A stretch of 64,000 bases of DNA from Ophioderma brevispina (GCA_023653785.1 JAMKCH010001645.1:1-64000), one strand, 5' to 3'. Shown: positions 48,339 through 60,025, counted from the first letter of the stretch. Program-made: numbers and translations. The notes: generated by a model not told the origin, from the sequence alone.

Positions 48339-48959
48339 GTAAGAGTTCTATGTCATGACAAGCAAGAAAAGAATGTTCATGTGAGTGCAACAAGGTTTTG
48401 TAAGGCGATAGCTGCCCATTGTGATAATCTGTGGGATGCCATGTGATAAATCTGGGTATTGCCCTGTGATACATCTGTGTGCTGCCATGTATTAGGATAA
48501 CTCAATTTATCTTTCCTGAGTCAGTGGCCCTTGTGAAATGGTTCTAGGCTACCGTGTGCTGATGTAGCATTTTAAAAGGAGCCAATGACTCACAAAGGCC
48601 TTGGCCTAATAGTATGTTTTATGGAAATTTCTGACAAGTGCAGCTATTGCACTTACGGACTTGTTGCACTCACAGGATGAGATGTTAATGCTTCTATGGA
48701 CCAGGGCTGGAAAATGCAAAAATTTTTGGGGAATACAATCAAATACAATCATGGCAAGATCAGGAGCAATGATCCTACAAAAAACTCTCAAAAAACCCTG
48801 CATATTAGAGATATTTCGTTATGGCGGCAACCAAGTAGAATTACCTTTTCTGTTGGGTGACGGACCTTGTTTGTACATATTTAGTGAAAGGTATTTGTGG
48901 GCTGACAGCTATAGTTGGCAGGGCCACTTAGCAATCCAGTGTGGATTATTGTGTGGTAA

Positions 48960-49190
48960 TAAATTGTATTTTTTAAAAATTGACCTTAATTGAAAATTGA
49001 AGTTCAATTGGAACCAAACTTGTGTCTAGGTGCAGCATTTGGGATCAAATCATATGTATTGATGGAGGCAAAGGTCATGTGCCAAGGTCTCAAAGGTCAT
49101 ATGCCAAGGTCAAAGGTCATGTAGGTCAAGTTGAAAAATAGGCTCTAAAAATGAAAATTGACTCAATTGAAAAACATTTGAAATTTTTTT
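48960..49190 (+). repeat. AGGTCA-rich repeat (copy B)
   Basis: Counterpart of 46905-47130 in copy B, with a perfect AGGTCA-A-AGGTCA at 49107-49119 and indels elsewhere. Confidence 0.8.
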
Positions 49191-49556
49191 AGAGATTAGG
49201 TCAGGTTCAGGTTTGAGGGCCTGCTCAGGTATTATAGTAACCAGTACTACCTGTCCAGGGCCGGGTTCGGGTGTTGGCCAGCTAAACGTCACCCCCATCG
49301 GGTTCTAAGGGAAAAGGAACGATGAGGGGGGTAGCTGGTTACCCGGTGGAATACCTACAAGGCGTTCGGCTATGGAGAGTTATGGTGTCATCCAGAAGTT
49401 GATGTTAGGTCTCAGGGGCATTGCCCGAGTCAATTATTATTTTGCTACAATAAATCCTCACACAGCAGATTGTTGTGAATGGAGGTGAAATCCGGCCCAC
49501 CCCCGTTAGTGGGGACAAAAACTGGATTTAAACTTGGTTTTACTACTAATACTCAT
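49191..49556 (+). mobile_element. LINE tail family, copy B
   Basis: Counterpart of 47131-47478. GTCACCCCCATCGGGTTCTA and the TACTAC tail are kept. Confidence 0.6.
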
Positions 49557-49642
49557 TTAGCACAGTGGTTTTCTGTTGTAAGACAATTATTAAATCATTA
49601 AATTAATAAGAAATATGGTATTACAGGGTAAGTTTACTCTAG

Positions 49643-49700
49643 TATTTCAGGTTAGTGTTGGTGGTGGAATGACAGATGTGGCTGAAATCAAGGGACACAG
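49643..49700 (+). CDS. LONP1: LONP1 exon after Walker A, copy B
   Basis: A clear CTCTAG acceptor, then TATTTCAGG (Y-F-R), and GTGGAATGACAGATGTGGCT with ATCAAGGGACACAG. It has one missing T after the Arg codon and a duplicated GGT. The donor begins GGACA where copy A has GGTACA. Comparing both copies gives the uninterrupted family sequence. Confidence 0.85.
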
Positions 49701-50094
49701 GGACAGTAATAGTTGTTAAGCTCTTAGTAAGATAATGCAGCCTAAAAATAGTTTGCTTTTTTATTCCTTACGACATATCAGTGAGTTCCCCAAAAGAGAA
49801 AGATATTTGAAATTGCCAGGAATAGCTTTAAAAAAGTGAAGGAAAGTCTGTAGGGATCTAATGAGGTATTTGTTGATTTTTCCAAACTGAAAAAAAAATG
49901 ATAGAAAAGAAAGAAAAACAGCAGTGTTCAAAGATATAATCCCATTCCATTCCGGTGTGTAAGTAAGTGTCGTATGGACAGTGTGACTTTTAAAATACCT
50001 CATTTTGTCCTTATAGGTTGCTTTTAGATTATCACTTGCTGGGTGTGTTAGGATACCTAAGACTTGTTACCACAAAAATGCAAAAAATCTATTT

Positions 50095-52540
50095 GTGGCT
50101 TACGAAGTACGTCTATAATAGAGTAAAGTCTATAACAGGGCTGGGTGATTAGATTAATATGTTCATCAAACTTATGTCCAAAGGGATATGGAGAGAGGCG
50201 AAGCAAAACGGTATATAGGGCCCCAAAAACCTCACCCCCATGGAATTACATTAACACGCAAGAACAGGGCATAAACTATCAAGAACCGCACAGAAAGTGG
50301 TAACAATGGTAACAACTGTAACACATTTCTTGTTAGCCTAGTACTACTCTTGGTTCACTTGTAGTGTCTGGTGGAATCTTTGCATGCCACTGGTTAGTAG
50401 GGTCTCTACCAAGAAACAGGGAACATTTTGGACATCCAAGTCAGAACTGTCGAGTGTTGTAAGTGTGTGGCCTGGATGTTGTTTGGTATAGATAACAGGG
50501 TATCTACCCGCACACCCAGTTTCTTTCAGATAGACAATTGCCCTAGTAAATTTTACATAGCGGTACAGGTAGTGCAATAAAATGATTTTGTCACACATGG
50601 AGTATAGTTACTCTTAAATAGTAGAAAGTTTTCTTTGTATGACAACATAAAATATGATTCTTTTCTCCTTTGAGTGCCACTTCATTCATTTTTATGGAAC
50701 TATTGTTTGTTGCTACTATGTGTGTGCATTGTGGTGTGTTGCATGTGTTTGGTTGTGTGGACTTGGAAGAAATTAAGTTTAATGGTAAAAAATGTGGTGG
50801 TTAGATAAAAATTAAAAATGTGGGTAGACAGCAAAACAATTAAATGTACAGGTGGGGAGGGGGTTCTCATGTTGGAGAGTATGGTTCTCAGCAGGGGAGG
50901 AAGTAGGGTTAGTTGTTACAGCCTATAGTCCCTCATTTTCAGGCTCTGGTTCAGTGTCCAGTGCCTTCCCATTTTAGAACCATTTCATTCCAGAGACCCT
51001 ACGTTTCATGTCCAAAGCATTATTCTAACAAATTTTTTCAAAACTCCTCAAAAAAGTAGCTAGAAATAGAGGTAGATCGCAGCCTTTTTCTGGAAATTTC
51101 GACAACCTATTGACGGAGAACCCATTTTTTGGGCTCAAATCAAATTGCCCCCCCCCCCCCCCCGGTACATGGTTATAAGAAGCCAAAATTGAAAAAAAAA
51201 CACAGACCAACAGTTGCAGGAGATTCTTGGACTGACAAAAATTTAATAAGTACTTCAGTTTGATAGGCTCAGTGAATAATCTTTTTCATGATATGTGGCT
51301 GACAGGTGGGAAAGTGTTTCATAAAAAATGGTTTGATTTGGTAGTAATTGGTTGGCTGACAGGAAGGGGAACGCCTTACAAAGGCAATTAAGCTTCATAA
51401 CATAGACCAGGGTTTAATAACTCTTGTACCATTTCTGACCGTGAGGAGTGGTTTTGCTTCTGCAATTTCTGAAATTGAAAAATTGGGAGATGTCAAATGG
51501 AAGAAGAAAGTTCATTTTTTTCAAAGGTTGTAATAAAGTTGAGAAAACAGCCGTTAATGAGTCGGAAGTAATTTCTGTTACTAATCTCCCTGGCCTGGCC
51601 ATACACAAGCCCTTAATAATCCTCATTGTCATCTAAATTACTGTTTAATCCCTGATTAATTGTGCTAAAATTATTTGTTTTTAATTATATGTTTTTTTTT
51701 TAAGTGTTTTTTAAAAATAACAACCTTCATGGTTGATGGACGTAATGAATCAGTGGTTGCACAGGACAAAAGTCAGTATTCCATGGGTGGGGAGTTGTTG
51801 GTTGATGGGCTGTGGGGGTAGTCAGTAATTGATGGTACAGGATCCAATGGGTTGGTGAGGGGTGGGTGATGGAGTAGTGGCATCGGCAGGGGTTCAAGTT
51901 TGGTGCCAGTAGTAGGCCACATACATTAATTTGGAGCCATTTTACATATTGTTTTTCTTTGATTTAGAGGAGAATTTGATTTTTAGACACAACAGAAATG
52001 ATAGATTTCCAAGTGAATCCAAAATCAATATTTTTGTTTTATTATAAAATCATTAATTGCGACAATCAAGTATGGATTTGCAACGTCGGGACTTGCATTA
52101 AGCCAATTGAGCCAGTTCTGGGGAAAACCTTTTTCAATTTCTTTATTTTTTTTAAATTAAAATGAAAAGTGATTTACTTTATGGTTTTTGCGGACTACAT
52201 ACGGGAAACAAAAACTGATTTTTGTTTGCCATGAACAAGGAACAAATTTCACTGGCTATAGGCCTATATCCTACGCATTTTCAGAAAAGACTAGCTACTG
52301 ACGATCACCGCAAAAAAGTGGTAGCATTATTGTTAGATCTAGGGACAATTTCTCCCTAAAAACAAGAAGGGTCCGCTCCGTGATTTCGAGAAAAAACGTG
52401 GAAAAAACTGCAGTTAAGTGACGGTAGGATATGGGAATTATCCACTTAGCATGCCATTTGTTGTTTGTACCTATAAGTGGTTTCAATTCATTGTAAACTA
52501 AACACACAACTCTGCGAGGGGAGTAAGCCACAGCATCCCT
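50095..52540. mobile_element. 2.4-kb insertion present only in copy B
   Basis: Copy A passes directly from AAATGCAAAAATCT to TTGATGATTTTC (about 47982-48006). In copy B the same points are separated by this stretch. Its ends carry GTGGCTTAC (left, about 50095) and GTAAGCCAC (right, about 52527), a 9-base inverted pair. No transposase or RT was recognised inside. It contains a C-run at 51148-51163, GGTTG-rich simple sequence near 51790-51880 and AT-rich filler. A non-autonomous DNA transposon is one reading. Confidence 0.55.
51148..51163. repeat. Poly(C) tract
   Basis: A run of about 16 C inside the 2.4-kb insertion. Such runs are prone to length errors. Confidence 0.8.
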
Positions 52541-52761
52541 GATGCTATGTTGATGATTTTTTTGATTTTCTTTTAGGAAAATCACTGATAGTTTATAATT
52601 ATATACATCAAAATTAAAAAAAGGAAAAAACACCAATAAAAACACCAAAATTGTTCATAATAACAAAAATAATAAAGAAAACTTTTAATAACTCTAGAGG
52701 GTTGGAAGATAATTGTATTAAAGGTGAATTAATGCTAATTGTGGTTATCATCTTATTGTAG

Positions 52762-52863
52762 GTTCCTATGTCGTTGCCATGCCAGGACAGGAAAGCAATC
52801 CAGTGGTCTCAAAAGGTTGAAGTGATAAGGACAGAGAAGAAGAAAATCCGCTCATCTTCTTGA
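52762..52863 (+). CDS. LONP1: LONP1 exon: AAA+ up to Walker B aspartate
   Basis: After ATTGTAG the exon reads TATGTCGTTGCCATGCCAGG (YVVAMPG), then an indel-rich stretch corresponding to K-I-Q-C-L-K-K-V and T-E-N-P-L-I-L. It ends at a GTGAGT donor at 52864. Human Lon: TYVGAMPGK, IIQCLKKTKTE, NPLILIDE. At least four small indels are needed to keep the frame. The last codons should be the I-D-E of Walker B and are one or two bases short. Confidence 0.8.
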   Translation, partial: VPMSLPCQDRKAIQWSQKVEVIRTEKKKIRSSS

Positions 52864-53313
52864 GTGAGTAAGCATATCTAATGTTCTCTTGCATCTTTCT
52901 TTAAGTTATAGGAGCAGATATAGTATAGAAGGAATTCTTAAGGCTCAAAGTAATTGCTTGTGTACCCGCACACAGGTTGTGGGGTTATGTTATGGGTTTG
53001 GGGGCGAATGGGCAGGCAGCAAAAAAATTAATCCATTTAGACAATTTCTAGTACCCTTTTAGTTCGTTTGCAGCTAATTTGTTCCCTACTATATATTTGC
53101 CATGAGTTGGTAGGGCACATTTGGAAGTCTTGCCGAAAAAACATTAGATCTATCGTCTTTGGGGGGAAAACTGTTGTTATGGAAAAGCCAAAAAAGTGCC
53201 TGTATCATTTTTTTTAAAATTTAGGACGAGAAAAAACACTACTTTTTTTTACTGGTGTTAAATGTACGGTATATAATTCTTCTCTCAGTCTGGAACTCGT
53301 TATTCCTTTGTAG

Positions 53314-53418
53314 GTTGACACAAATAGCAAAGGTTTACCCAAGGAGACCCATTCCATCTCACTTCTAAGAGCTCTTGGACCTGAGCAGAACTTACCTTCT
53401 TGGACCAATCTTGATGTT
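53314..53418 (+). CDS. LONP1: LONP1 exon: Walker B continuation
   Basis: CTTTGTAG acceptor, then GTTGACA (V-D). Noisy DNA follows that corresponds to human [20 protein letters not shown] and DPEQNANFLDHYLDV: AAAGGTTTACCCAAGGAGAC, AGCTCTTGGACCTGAGCAGA, ACTTCTTGGACCA and CTTGATGT are recognisable. Several one-base slips are needed. The 3' boundary is uncertain because no clear GT donor follows the last match. This is the last Lon exon found in the window. Confidence 0.72.
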
Positions 53419-53519
53419 TTGTGATACCAGTAGAGTAGTCTATTAAGTATGATAGCAGAGTTGGGAAAAGAAAAGAGACATTAAAAGGATGGGACATATC
53501 CAACTAAGTGATACATTTT

Positions 53520-54060
53520 TTTTCTAAATCTGTTGAAAATAGTAAGATAAGACTCAAAGTACAATTGGAACAAGAAAAATGCACAAAATAAAATACAAAA
53601 AGTCAGATAATATTAGTTTACATTAAACCTGGATTTTTAGGCATTTTAAAAACTTAGCAGGAGCTTTAACGATAGTCACAAAAAAATCCACTTCTTCTTA
53701 CATTTTAGAACTTTTCTACTATTAAGTTATTATGACTCTCTTTTTAAAAAACACAGCTGTGATGAACTGTTAAAACAATTTCATTGGCTGATGCCGGGTT
53801 CAATTCGACAGTAGCGCTGCGTATTGACGTTTAATTGTAGGTTGAGCGTCGCAGAATACCGCATTTTGCTACGTGCGCGCGAGCCTGCCAACGTTGCATC
53901 TCATTGGCGTAGATACGTTGCGGTTAAAGGGTTGTTCGATTGTACACGGGGGTGGCGTCATTTTTTGTTGTATGTAAGCCGTAAAGTATCGTTAAATTGG
54001 GTTAAAGATGGCCCTTAAATGTTAAAGCTGTTTAAGAATGAGAGACATAAAGGTATGATT
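53520..54060. other. No exon seen
   Basis: No segment resembles the next Lon exon (human PVDLSKVLFICTANV). From 53790 to 54010 the DNA becomes CpG-richer (for example GTGCGCGCGAGCC) without a recognised feature. Confidence 0.5.
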
Positions 54061-54066
54061 TGAGGA

Positions 54067-54239
54067 ACCGTGTGTGATGTGAAAGTAATCAAAGTCCGGA
54101 AGGTATCATAGCCGGGTACGTAGAGACACACGGAATAAAGTGTGAAACAATGTTAAGTGAAGAGTCAACTGATCGATTGCCCTATGTTCCCAATTGTTCC
54201 CGGACTATTAGCCCGGAGGAATATCTCTGCCACACCGGT
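54067..54239. mobile_element. MITE family A, copy 2
   Basis: Left: GTGTGATGTGAAAGTAATCA then GTCCGG. Right: GACTATTAGCCCGGAGGAAT then CTGCCACACCGG. The ends are imperfect inverted repeats of about 35 bases. The core matches copies at 4129 and 58592. Confidence 0.8.
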
Positions 54240-55085
54240 ACTCTTTTTACAACGAATTGAAACCAGCGAACATCATGATTTTGTGTGGAAACGCGTCTCC
54301 GGCCTCGTTCTTCCACTTAAAATCTTGTATCGCCTTGGTTTCATTCGCGTTAAAGAGCGTACCAGGTTCCCAAAATATACCTGGAATTCTCTAATCATCA
54401 TCGATCTTAAATGTTTATAACTCTAACTCTAAAAAATTTTTCTTAGTACTGCTATTGCAAATTGCATTAGGTGTCAATCCTTGCCTTTTGCTCTACCACA
54501 ATTAATTAAGATCATATTATATTATATGCCAGAGAGCTTCCAGTAACCCGACCATCTGACACACTTTTTTCTGCACTCCTATGACTTCGAAAACCTTCAG
54601 GAATAAAGCACAATGTTTTACGTTAGGTTTCCGGGAATTCATAAGTGTGTCGGCAAAAAATATGTCAGATTGGGTCAGGTTATGCAAAACTCTCTTTGTC
54701 CAGAATGCAGGAGGGAGAGGAGGTTACCAGCAAAAACCACCCATAAATACATTTGCATCTGCAGTTTGCTATCTCTGATAAGTAACTAAGATCTTATATA
54801 TTAAAATATCCATAGGTTAGATAACTTATCAGACATAGCTAGCGGCACGTGTTTCGGGTTGATTACCTAAGTAATAAAAGTATGTACTCATGTAGTAGAC
54901 AGTCGCTATATAAAAGACAAAGTTATTATATAGCTTTCTTTTTTATCAGAGATAGTTAGCTGCAGGTGTTTCTTCCCTTACCAGAGTTGTGTGTTCGTGG
55001 TAAGAAATCCACTACTTGCCAATATTATTTTTTATCGAGATCGCTGCAGATGCAGATGTTTTGATTTAACATTCTTCCATCATTA
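54240..55085. other. No gene seen
   Basis: A plus frame (54157-54420) begins inside the MITE and has no recognised similarity. A paired phrase (ATCTCTGATAAGTAACTAAG and the inverted TTAGATAACTTATCAGA) near 54769-54833 suggests another small foldback. Confidence 0.4.
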
Positions 55086-55090
55086 CACCA

Positions 55091-55150
55091 TGCGCGCGCG
55101 CGCGCGCGCGCGCGGTGCGTGTGTTGTGTGTGTGCGTGTGATGGGTGTGT
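55091..55150. repeat. (CG)n/(TG)n microsatellite
   Basis: About 12 CG dinucleotides followed by GTGTGT-rich sequence to about 55150. Alternating purine-pyrimidine DNA of this kind can adopt Z-form. Long CG runs are unusual in a methylated animal genome. Confidence 0.85.
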
Positions 55151-55159
55151 TGAGTGTTA

Positions 55160-56178
55160 GATAGTCGCTTTATAAAAGTTCTTTGATAATGATTTTATTT
55201 ATGTGGAACAGAAACATATTTGAAGGGTGTGATGATTGTTCTTTCATACAATAATACCAAGCAGTCTCATGTTATAATTTTTACTGAGCTAGCCTTCCGC
55301 CAGATGTATATATGTTTATGCTAATTACAAAAATTCACACATTATAGAGAATAAGCTAATCACAAGTTTTAAAAGAAAGGATAAATGGGTTAGTTGGGAG
55401 GCTGCAGACGGAGAAATGAGTGAGGCTAATAAGATAGCAATGCCTACCAAAGTCGCCTACTAGATTTTGATATATGTGCATTCAATCCACTGGGCTGCTG
55501 TCGCAGTTCCACAAAGCATAACTACAAAGCAAAGGTTTTGGGACAGAAACTTAACAAAAAATTCCGGGGGCTCTAGCATATACAAATTTTAACAATGGTT
55601 TCAATCTGAATTGTTTGTTTGGTCAGAGCCACCATAGAACCAACTTCGACGCAACAATGTTAGTTATAGCCGCTAGATTTCAGATCAGCATAAGGGAGAT
55701 ACTATATCTGTCAACTTTTCATAGAGTGGGCATCATTAATGTTCATTTCAAACTCCATGACAAAAATGCGCTTTCCAAACCTCGTCCACGATCACAAGAT
55801 CGGGAATTGGCTTGGGATGAGATAATTGGTGGAACAGTACCTCCCCCAATGACCCAGCCAGAAATATCAGCATAGATTTTAATCCCAGGGGATGGCCATT
55901 TGGAAATTAATCGTGAAGACTTGCGCGGGATGTGGACAGAATTGAGTTGTGCCGCCAGGTGAAATGTCCTTGATTAAGAACTGTCGGACATATTATTGAG
56001 AATGTGGTGGGGAGTCTCTTGTTGAATACAGTTTACAGGCGGTGTTGGTTCTCTTCCCCCAAGTATTAATTATTGAAAGTTGGGAGGAAGTTATAAGGGC
56101 ACCAAACAGCAAGTAAGGGACTCCCCGGAAGGTCAAAAACATGATGGAAAACCAAGTTAGGGTCGCTACGTTCAGATT
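55160..56178. other. No gene confirmed
   Basis: A plus frame 55615-55875 (86 residues) has no recognised domain and no clear splice sites. The surrounding sequence is AT-rich. Confidence 0.4.
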
Positions 56179-56182
56179 CAGC

Positions 56183-56400
56183 ACTCAAAAAAATGTTTGA
56201 GTAAAAAAAGTCACAGCTCTTAAGTTGGTAAAAGCGTAGCAAAGGAGTAAAACTTACACAAAGCTGCGATATTTACCCAACAAGGAATAAGAATTGAGTC
56301 AACACGGTAGTGTAAGTTTACTCCAATTGAGTAAAATGTACTCAACATTAAGAGCAGGTGACATTTTTCTCAACATGAGTAAAATAATTTTACAGTGTAC
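56183..56400. mobile_element. Probable MITE rich in TGAGTAAA
   Basis: The left part has CACTCAAAAAAATGTTTGAG and the right part, read in reverse, has CACTGTAAAATTATTTTACT. ACTCAA/TTGAGT words recur in both orientations throughout, giving a multi-hairpin element of about 218 bp. Confidence 0.55.
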
Positions 56401-56654
56401 CTTGAAGTCCATACATGTCATAGGACATAACTTTGGTGAAAGGGGATGATAGGGTCGGCCGATGTCCTTTCTAATGCAAAGCACGAGAGGATCAGTATGG
56501 AACCCATAAGAGTTTCACCTTGACAATCCAGGATGTATATAATTCTGCCAAAAAAATCAGGCGTTGATGAAACAAATGGAAAAAATCGGTTGTGAGAAAA
56601 AGGGAAGGGATTTGTAAATGCACACGAATTTACAAAAGTGACTTGTAACATCAT

Positions 56655-57905
56655 ACTGCTAACCCGAACATCGAAACATGCTAATTAAAACAGATCCACT
56701 TTCATATAATTATCTCAGTCAAAACCTGGTTCAGTAGTACAACACAAAATTTCCCAAATGATACAACACATCTCAATCTAGCATGTTGTTAGGTGACTAC
56801 GTGGTATGTATCATGTAATATTCTTGGACAAAATATCTTTTATATACTTTAATTTTTTGATTTTGTCTTAATTTTTTTACCGATGTGGACTTACCAAGTC
56901 AATTTAAGTGTATTTTAGTGTGTAAGTGGTAATAAAGCACTCTTGCTCAAAGTGGACAGTTAAGGAGGGCTGGTTGTTATCGTTTTGCCATCCTTACCCG
57001 GAAGTACAAGTACGTAATTTTGTTATAGAAAGATACACAAAAGAACAAAAACAAGAAACAAAAACAAGACAAAAACAAAACCAAAAAAAAAAAAAATCAT
57101 AAGAACTCTCAGGCACGAATGATATTTGATGCACAGCCTAAGAGCTTACATAGTATGTCACGTATCTTTCGCTAGTTTCCTAGTGATACTCCCGGGATAT
57201 TCCCCTGGCAGAACGATACGCATAACAAATACTTAAACTCAACCCTGAGGGTTACATGCCGATGTTATGGCTTGTTGTACAGCGGTTGTAGTTTTATGCT
57301 GTATTTAGCAATGGCAAGGAAAGGCTTAAGGCTTTTTAAAAACTAAAAAACGTTATAGTTATCTGACGTATATCTGTTTTTGCGATATCCAAATCGTATA
57401 TAGTTCTGCTCTGGTAAAAGAGTGGTTCAATGATGATTGAGGTGTATCGGAAACGACCTGTACATTTCTCCTAAAATAAAGCTGATTGCTTTTGCCAACC
57501 CAACAGGCAGATTGCAACGCTGTTGAAGTCCTTTTACGTATGCAGACGTGAGAAGATCGAACACAAATTTAAAATATCTGAAACCGTAAGTAATAAAACA
57601 ATGTGTCTCTGTAATGACGGAAAAAGCCACAGTATAACATCTGTTTGAAAAACGCACTTGGCATTCAAGCGTCCATTATGTGGTCAAGAACGATGGTACA
57701 ATTTGAAATCATTTTGTGATGAAGAAATCTTTTTCTCATGTTGCAATACTTTTGTGTTAGGAGAGTGTGTATTTGATTCAAGTCCTACGATTTAAAGATT
57801 CAGTTCAGATGTATCAATTGAAAGTATCAGATTTAAAACATCAGCAATTGTTAACGTTGTATTTGAACTATACATTTTAATTCTTATGGTAGGCAAATAA
57901 TGTCG
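56655..57905. other. No gene seen
   Basis: An AT-rich interval with an A-rich AAAACAA run at 57035-57095. A minus frame at 57657-57427 (76 residues) has no recognised similarity. Confidence 0.45.
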
Positions 57906-57914
57906 TATACTTTT

Positions 57915-58411
57915 CAACACGATTGCGATCAATTAAAAAAAATGGACCCCCTGTACCAACTTTGTCTTGGCCCTCTCTCCTTAAAGTGACCGGAGGAGAT
58001 GTTTTTTGAGAACGGAATTCTCATATAAATTGCCCACTTAATCGGTTGTAGACCACCTACGGAACGGTTCGAAGGTTTTGGATTGGACAAAAAGTACAAA
58101 CGAAAATTTGCAAACTGTTTGTTCGTCCCTAAAGAGAACGTGCTTTGATGTTCTGTAGTGAACGAGCAGCACGACAAGAAAATACGCATAATCATCTTTG
58201 ACAAAAGCGATGATATGGCTGATTCACTTCAGGTTCGGTTCGACAAAATTTGAGGGCGCTTTTTTCTGGAAATGTATGTGTCTCTTTAAGGCACCATTTG
58301 TGGTACTTAAGCATCATGTTCCAGGGGTCCCTGTCAGTCCGTCTACATATTTAATCACTCAAACATTTTGTAGTCGAGATGTGTTACAAATGTCTGCTAG
58401 CTCCCGGGTAT
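57915..58411. mobile_element. Foldback arm copy interrupted by a MITE
   Basis: The two outer parts (57915-57981 and 58289-58411) match 5697-5895 collinearly: ACACGATTG..ATCA, GGCCC..CTCTCCTTAA, GGGGTCCCTGTCAGTC, ATATTTAATCACTCAAAC and TGTCTGCTAGCTC. The middle is a different element of about 306 bp, so this records a nested insertion. Confidence 0.75.
57982..58288. mobile_element. MITE family E, copy 2, nested
   Basis: Begins AAAGTGACCGG and ends GGGCGC-TTTTTTC, AATGTATGTGTCTCTTTAA, resembling the ends of the 40492-41024 element. The host repeat reads CTCCTTAAGG at the equivalent site (about 5760-5769), so TTAA appears duplicated on insertion. Confidence 0.65.
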
Positions 58412-58591
58412 AGGAGAGATAATGCATGCTTATATCAAAATGCACATAACGCAACTTAATTTTTTATTGGCCATCCAAAATTAGTGCAAAGAGGATTATG
58501 AGTCCATTGACCAACCGACCAACCATGGCATTTATGTTGTTATCATAGAAGACCATTTGGTAACGAACTGAATGCATTGGTTTCAAGTAAG

Positions 58592-58763
58592 CCGGTGTGA
58601 AAGTAATCATTGTCCGGCAGGTATGATCCGGGCTCCATAGACGATAACGGAATAAAGCGTGAAACTAATGTTGCGTGAAGAGTCAACTGAATCGACTGCC
58701 CTATTGTTCACCATTGTTCCCGGACTGTGAGCCCGGAGGACTATATCTCCTGCCACACCGGTC
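58592..58763. mobile_element. MITE family A, copy 3, best ends
   Basis: CCGGTGTGAAAGTAATCATT at the left and CTCCTGCCACACCGG at the right. The inverted match continues inward through GTCCGG..GGGCTC / GAGCCCGGAGGAC. Length about 172 bp. Non-coding. Confidence 0.85.
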
Positions 58764-59377
58764 CTGTGCAGTAACTTTACAGTGTCCACACTTGTTTTGT
58801 AACAGCAACAAAGGTCTAGTCTCCGCATGGCCAAGGATTGAACCCTTACATCAATAACATCAATATCCACCTTCATGCAGTCTGCCGGATGCTAAGGCCG
58901 CTACTGAATGGCAAGACTAAAATCCATTTTGAATTAAACGCCACCACTACATCAAAAAGCTGGGCAAAAATCAACTTTGTTATTTTTTTAATGTTTTATC
59001 TATAATTCTAAATATAGCGTCATAATTTCAGATTTGAACATTATGATATGGTTTTATACTTTTATAACAGTATACGAGTTTTAAGTTTTATTGAATGATA
59101 GATTTTGGCAAAAAAGTAACAAAAATGTTGAGAAATCATTGTCTCTTTGTGTAACAAAAACGTTTGTAAATATTATATGGATTCATATTTATTCAAGACA
59201 TTGTAAAATATCAGCCTTACACTTGTGTAAATAGTGCTGGGTGCTGTGCATATAGTCCTATTCGTTAGGAGGAATATTTCATTGGTAGAACACCAGCGCT
59301 GTCACCTTCGGAGCCTAGTTTTATCCGTTTTAAGATAATTACTCCTGATATATCTCCCTCTGTGAAGGTGACTTAGT
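58764..59377. other. No gene seen
   Basis: AT-rich DNA without a recognised frame. An oddly GC-richer block, GAACACCAGCGCTGTCACCT, lies at about 59288. Confidence 0.4.
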
Positions 59378-59533
59378 AGGAAAAATTCACCTTATGCAGT
59401 ATCTCTTTGTCTAGATTAGTGTGTTCTGAGGTCTCTGGGCTTTGGACCTGACTATAGGAAAAATTCACCTTATGCAGTATCTCTTTGTCTAGATTAGTGT
59501 GTTCTGAGGTCTCTCTGCTTTGGACCAGACTTT
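59378..59533 (+). repeat. 78-bp tandem duplication
   Basis: AGGAAAAATTCACCTTATGC..TAGTGTGTTCTGAGGTCTCT..GACT occurs at 59378 and again at 59456, nearly identical. Recent, or an assembly stutter. A minus frame overlapping the second unit (59707-59489) is unrecognised. Confidence 0.85.
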
Positions 59534-59853
59534 GGCGGATTTAACTTGGTTTTGTGAGCCCTCAACCATTCCACTTCCCTCAGAGCATACTGCTGGAGTT
59601 GCTTGTAGATCCATCTGACTGAATGCCTTTGAGCTTCTGCTGAGCCAGATGACATAGCTCACTCTGAGTGCAATTTTGGCCTTTCTCTTTCCTTTAGGAA
59701 TGTCCAAGGATGCCAGACATTTGTTAACTGATGTATTACAGAAACCTCTGTTAAAATATTTGTTAAAAATTATAATATTGGAATGCTAGAAAATGATTTT
59801 TTTCAAATTATATTATTATAATACATAGTTTGTTCCTAAATAAGAATAAGAAT

Positions 59854-60025
59854 TTATTTTCTGATATAAAACAAGCTCTTTTTACAACATTTGCGCAATT
59901 TTTCCCTCTCGCACATTTTTAAAGGCAAATTTAATGGCAAACAAGGTTTCCCAGTGCATCGTCTCCGGACACCACAATAAGCACTGGAATTGCATTTCGC
60001 CTGTTCCCTAAGCCTCGTACAATGG
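59854..60025 (-). CDS. Putative terminal exon of a cysteine-rich, beta-defensin-like peptide
   Basis: On the minus strand a strong acceptor (TATTCTTCATTCTGTAG) ends at 60026. The open frame that follows encodes about 57 residues to a TAA at 59856-59854, with AATAAA overlapping the stop. It is basic and holds eight cysteines. Counting from the third, the spacing is C-x5-C-x4-C-x9-C-x7-CC, including CGVRRRC, CTGKPC and CEREKLRKCC. That is close to the beta-defensin pattern C-x6-C-x(3-5)-C-x(9-10)-C-x(5-6)-CC, including the terminal Lys-flanked CC. Beta-defensins are secreted, disulphide-bonded antimicrobial peptides. No signal-peptide exon was identified upstream, although the open frame runs back to an ATG at 60108 through a short hydrophobic stretch. 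No homologue is recalled, so function is inference from spacing alone. Confidence 0.3.

Larger units (their letters stand above)
48200..50095 (+). repeat. LONP1: LONP1 segment, copy B
   Basis: Matches 45780-47990 in order, with many one-base insertions and deletions, one 208-bp unit instead of three, and a few added words (for example an extra CTGTGGGATGCCATGTGATA-like repeat near 48430-48490). It continues past a 2.4 kb insertion to the real next exon at 52762. Confidence 0.85.

Noticed and set aside
48213..49700. True tandem duplication of Lon exons
   Set aside because: Copies differ mainly by indels and large allelic changes, and an in-frame duplicated P-loop would disrupt the enzyme. Haplotype joining is simpler.
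54581..54778. Possible continuation of Lon
   Set aside because: The translation has no resemblance to the sensor or protease segments of Lon.
55615..55875. 86-residue plus-strand frame as a gene
   Set aside because: No recognised domain, signal or splice support.
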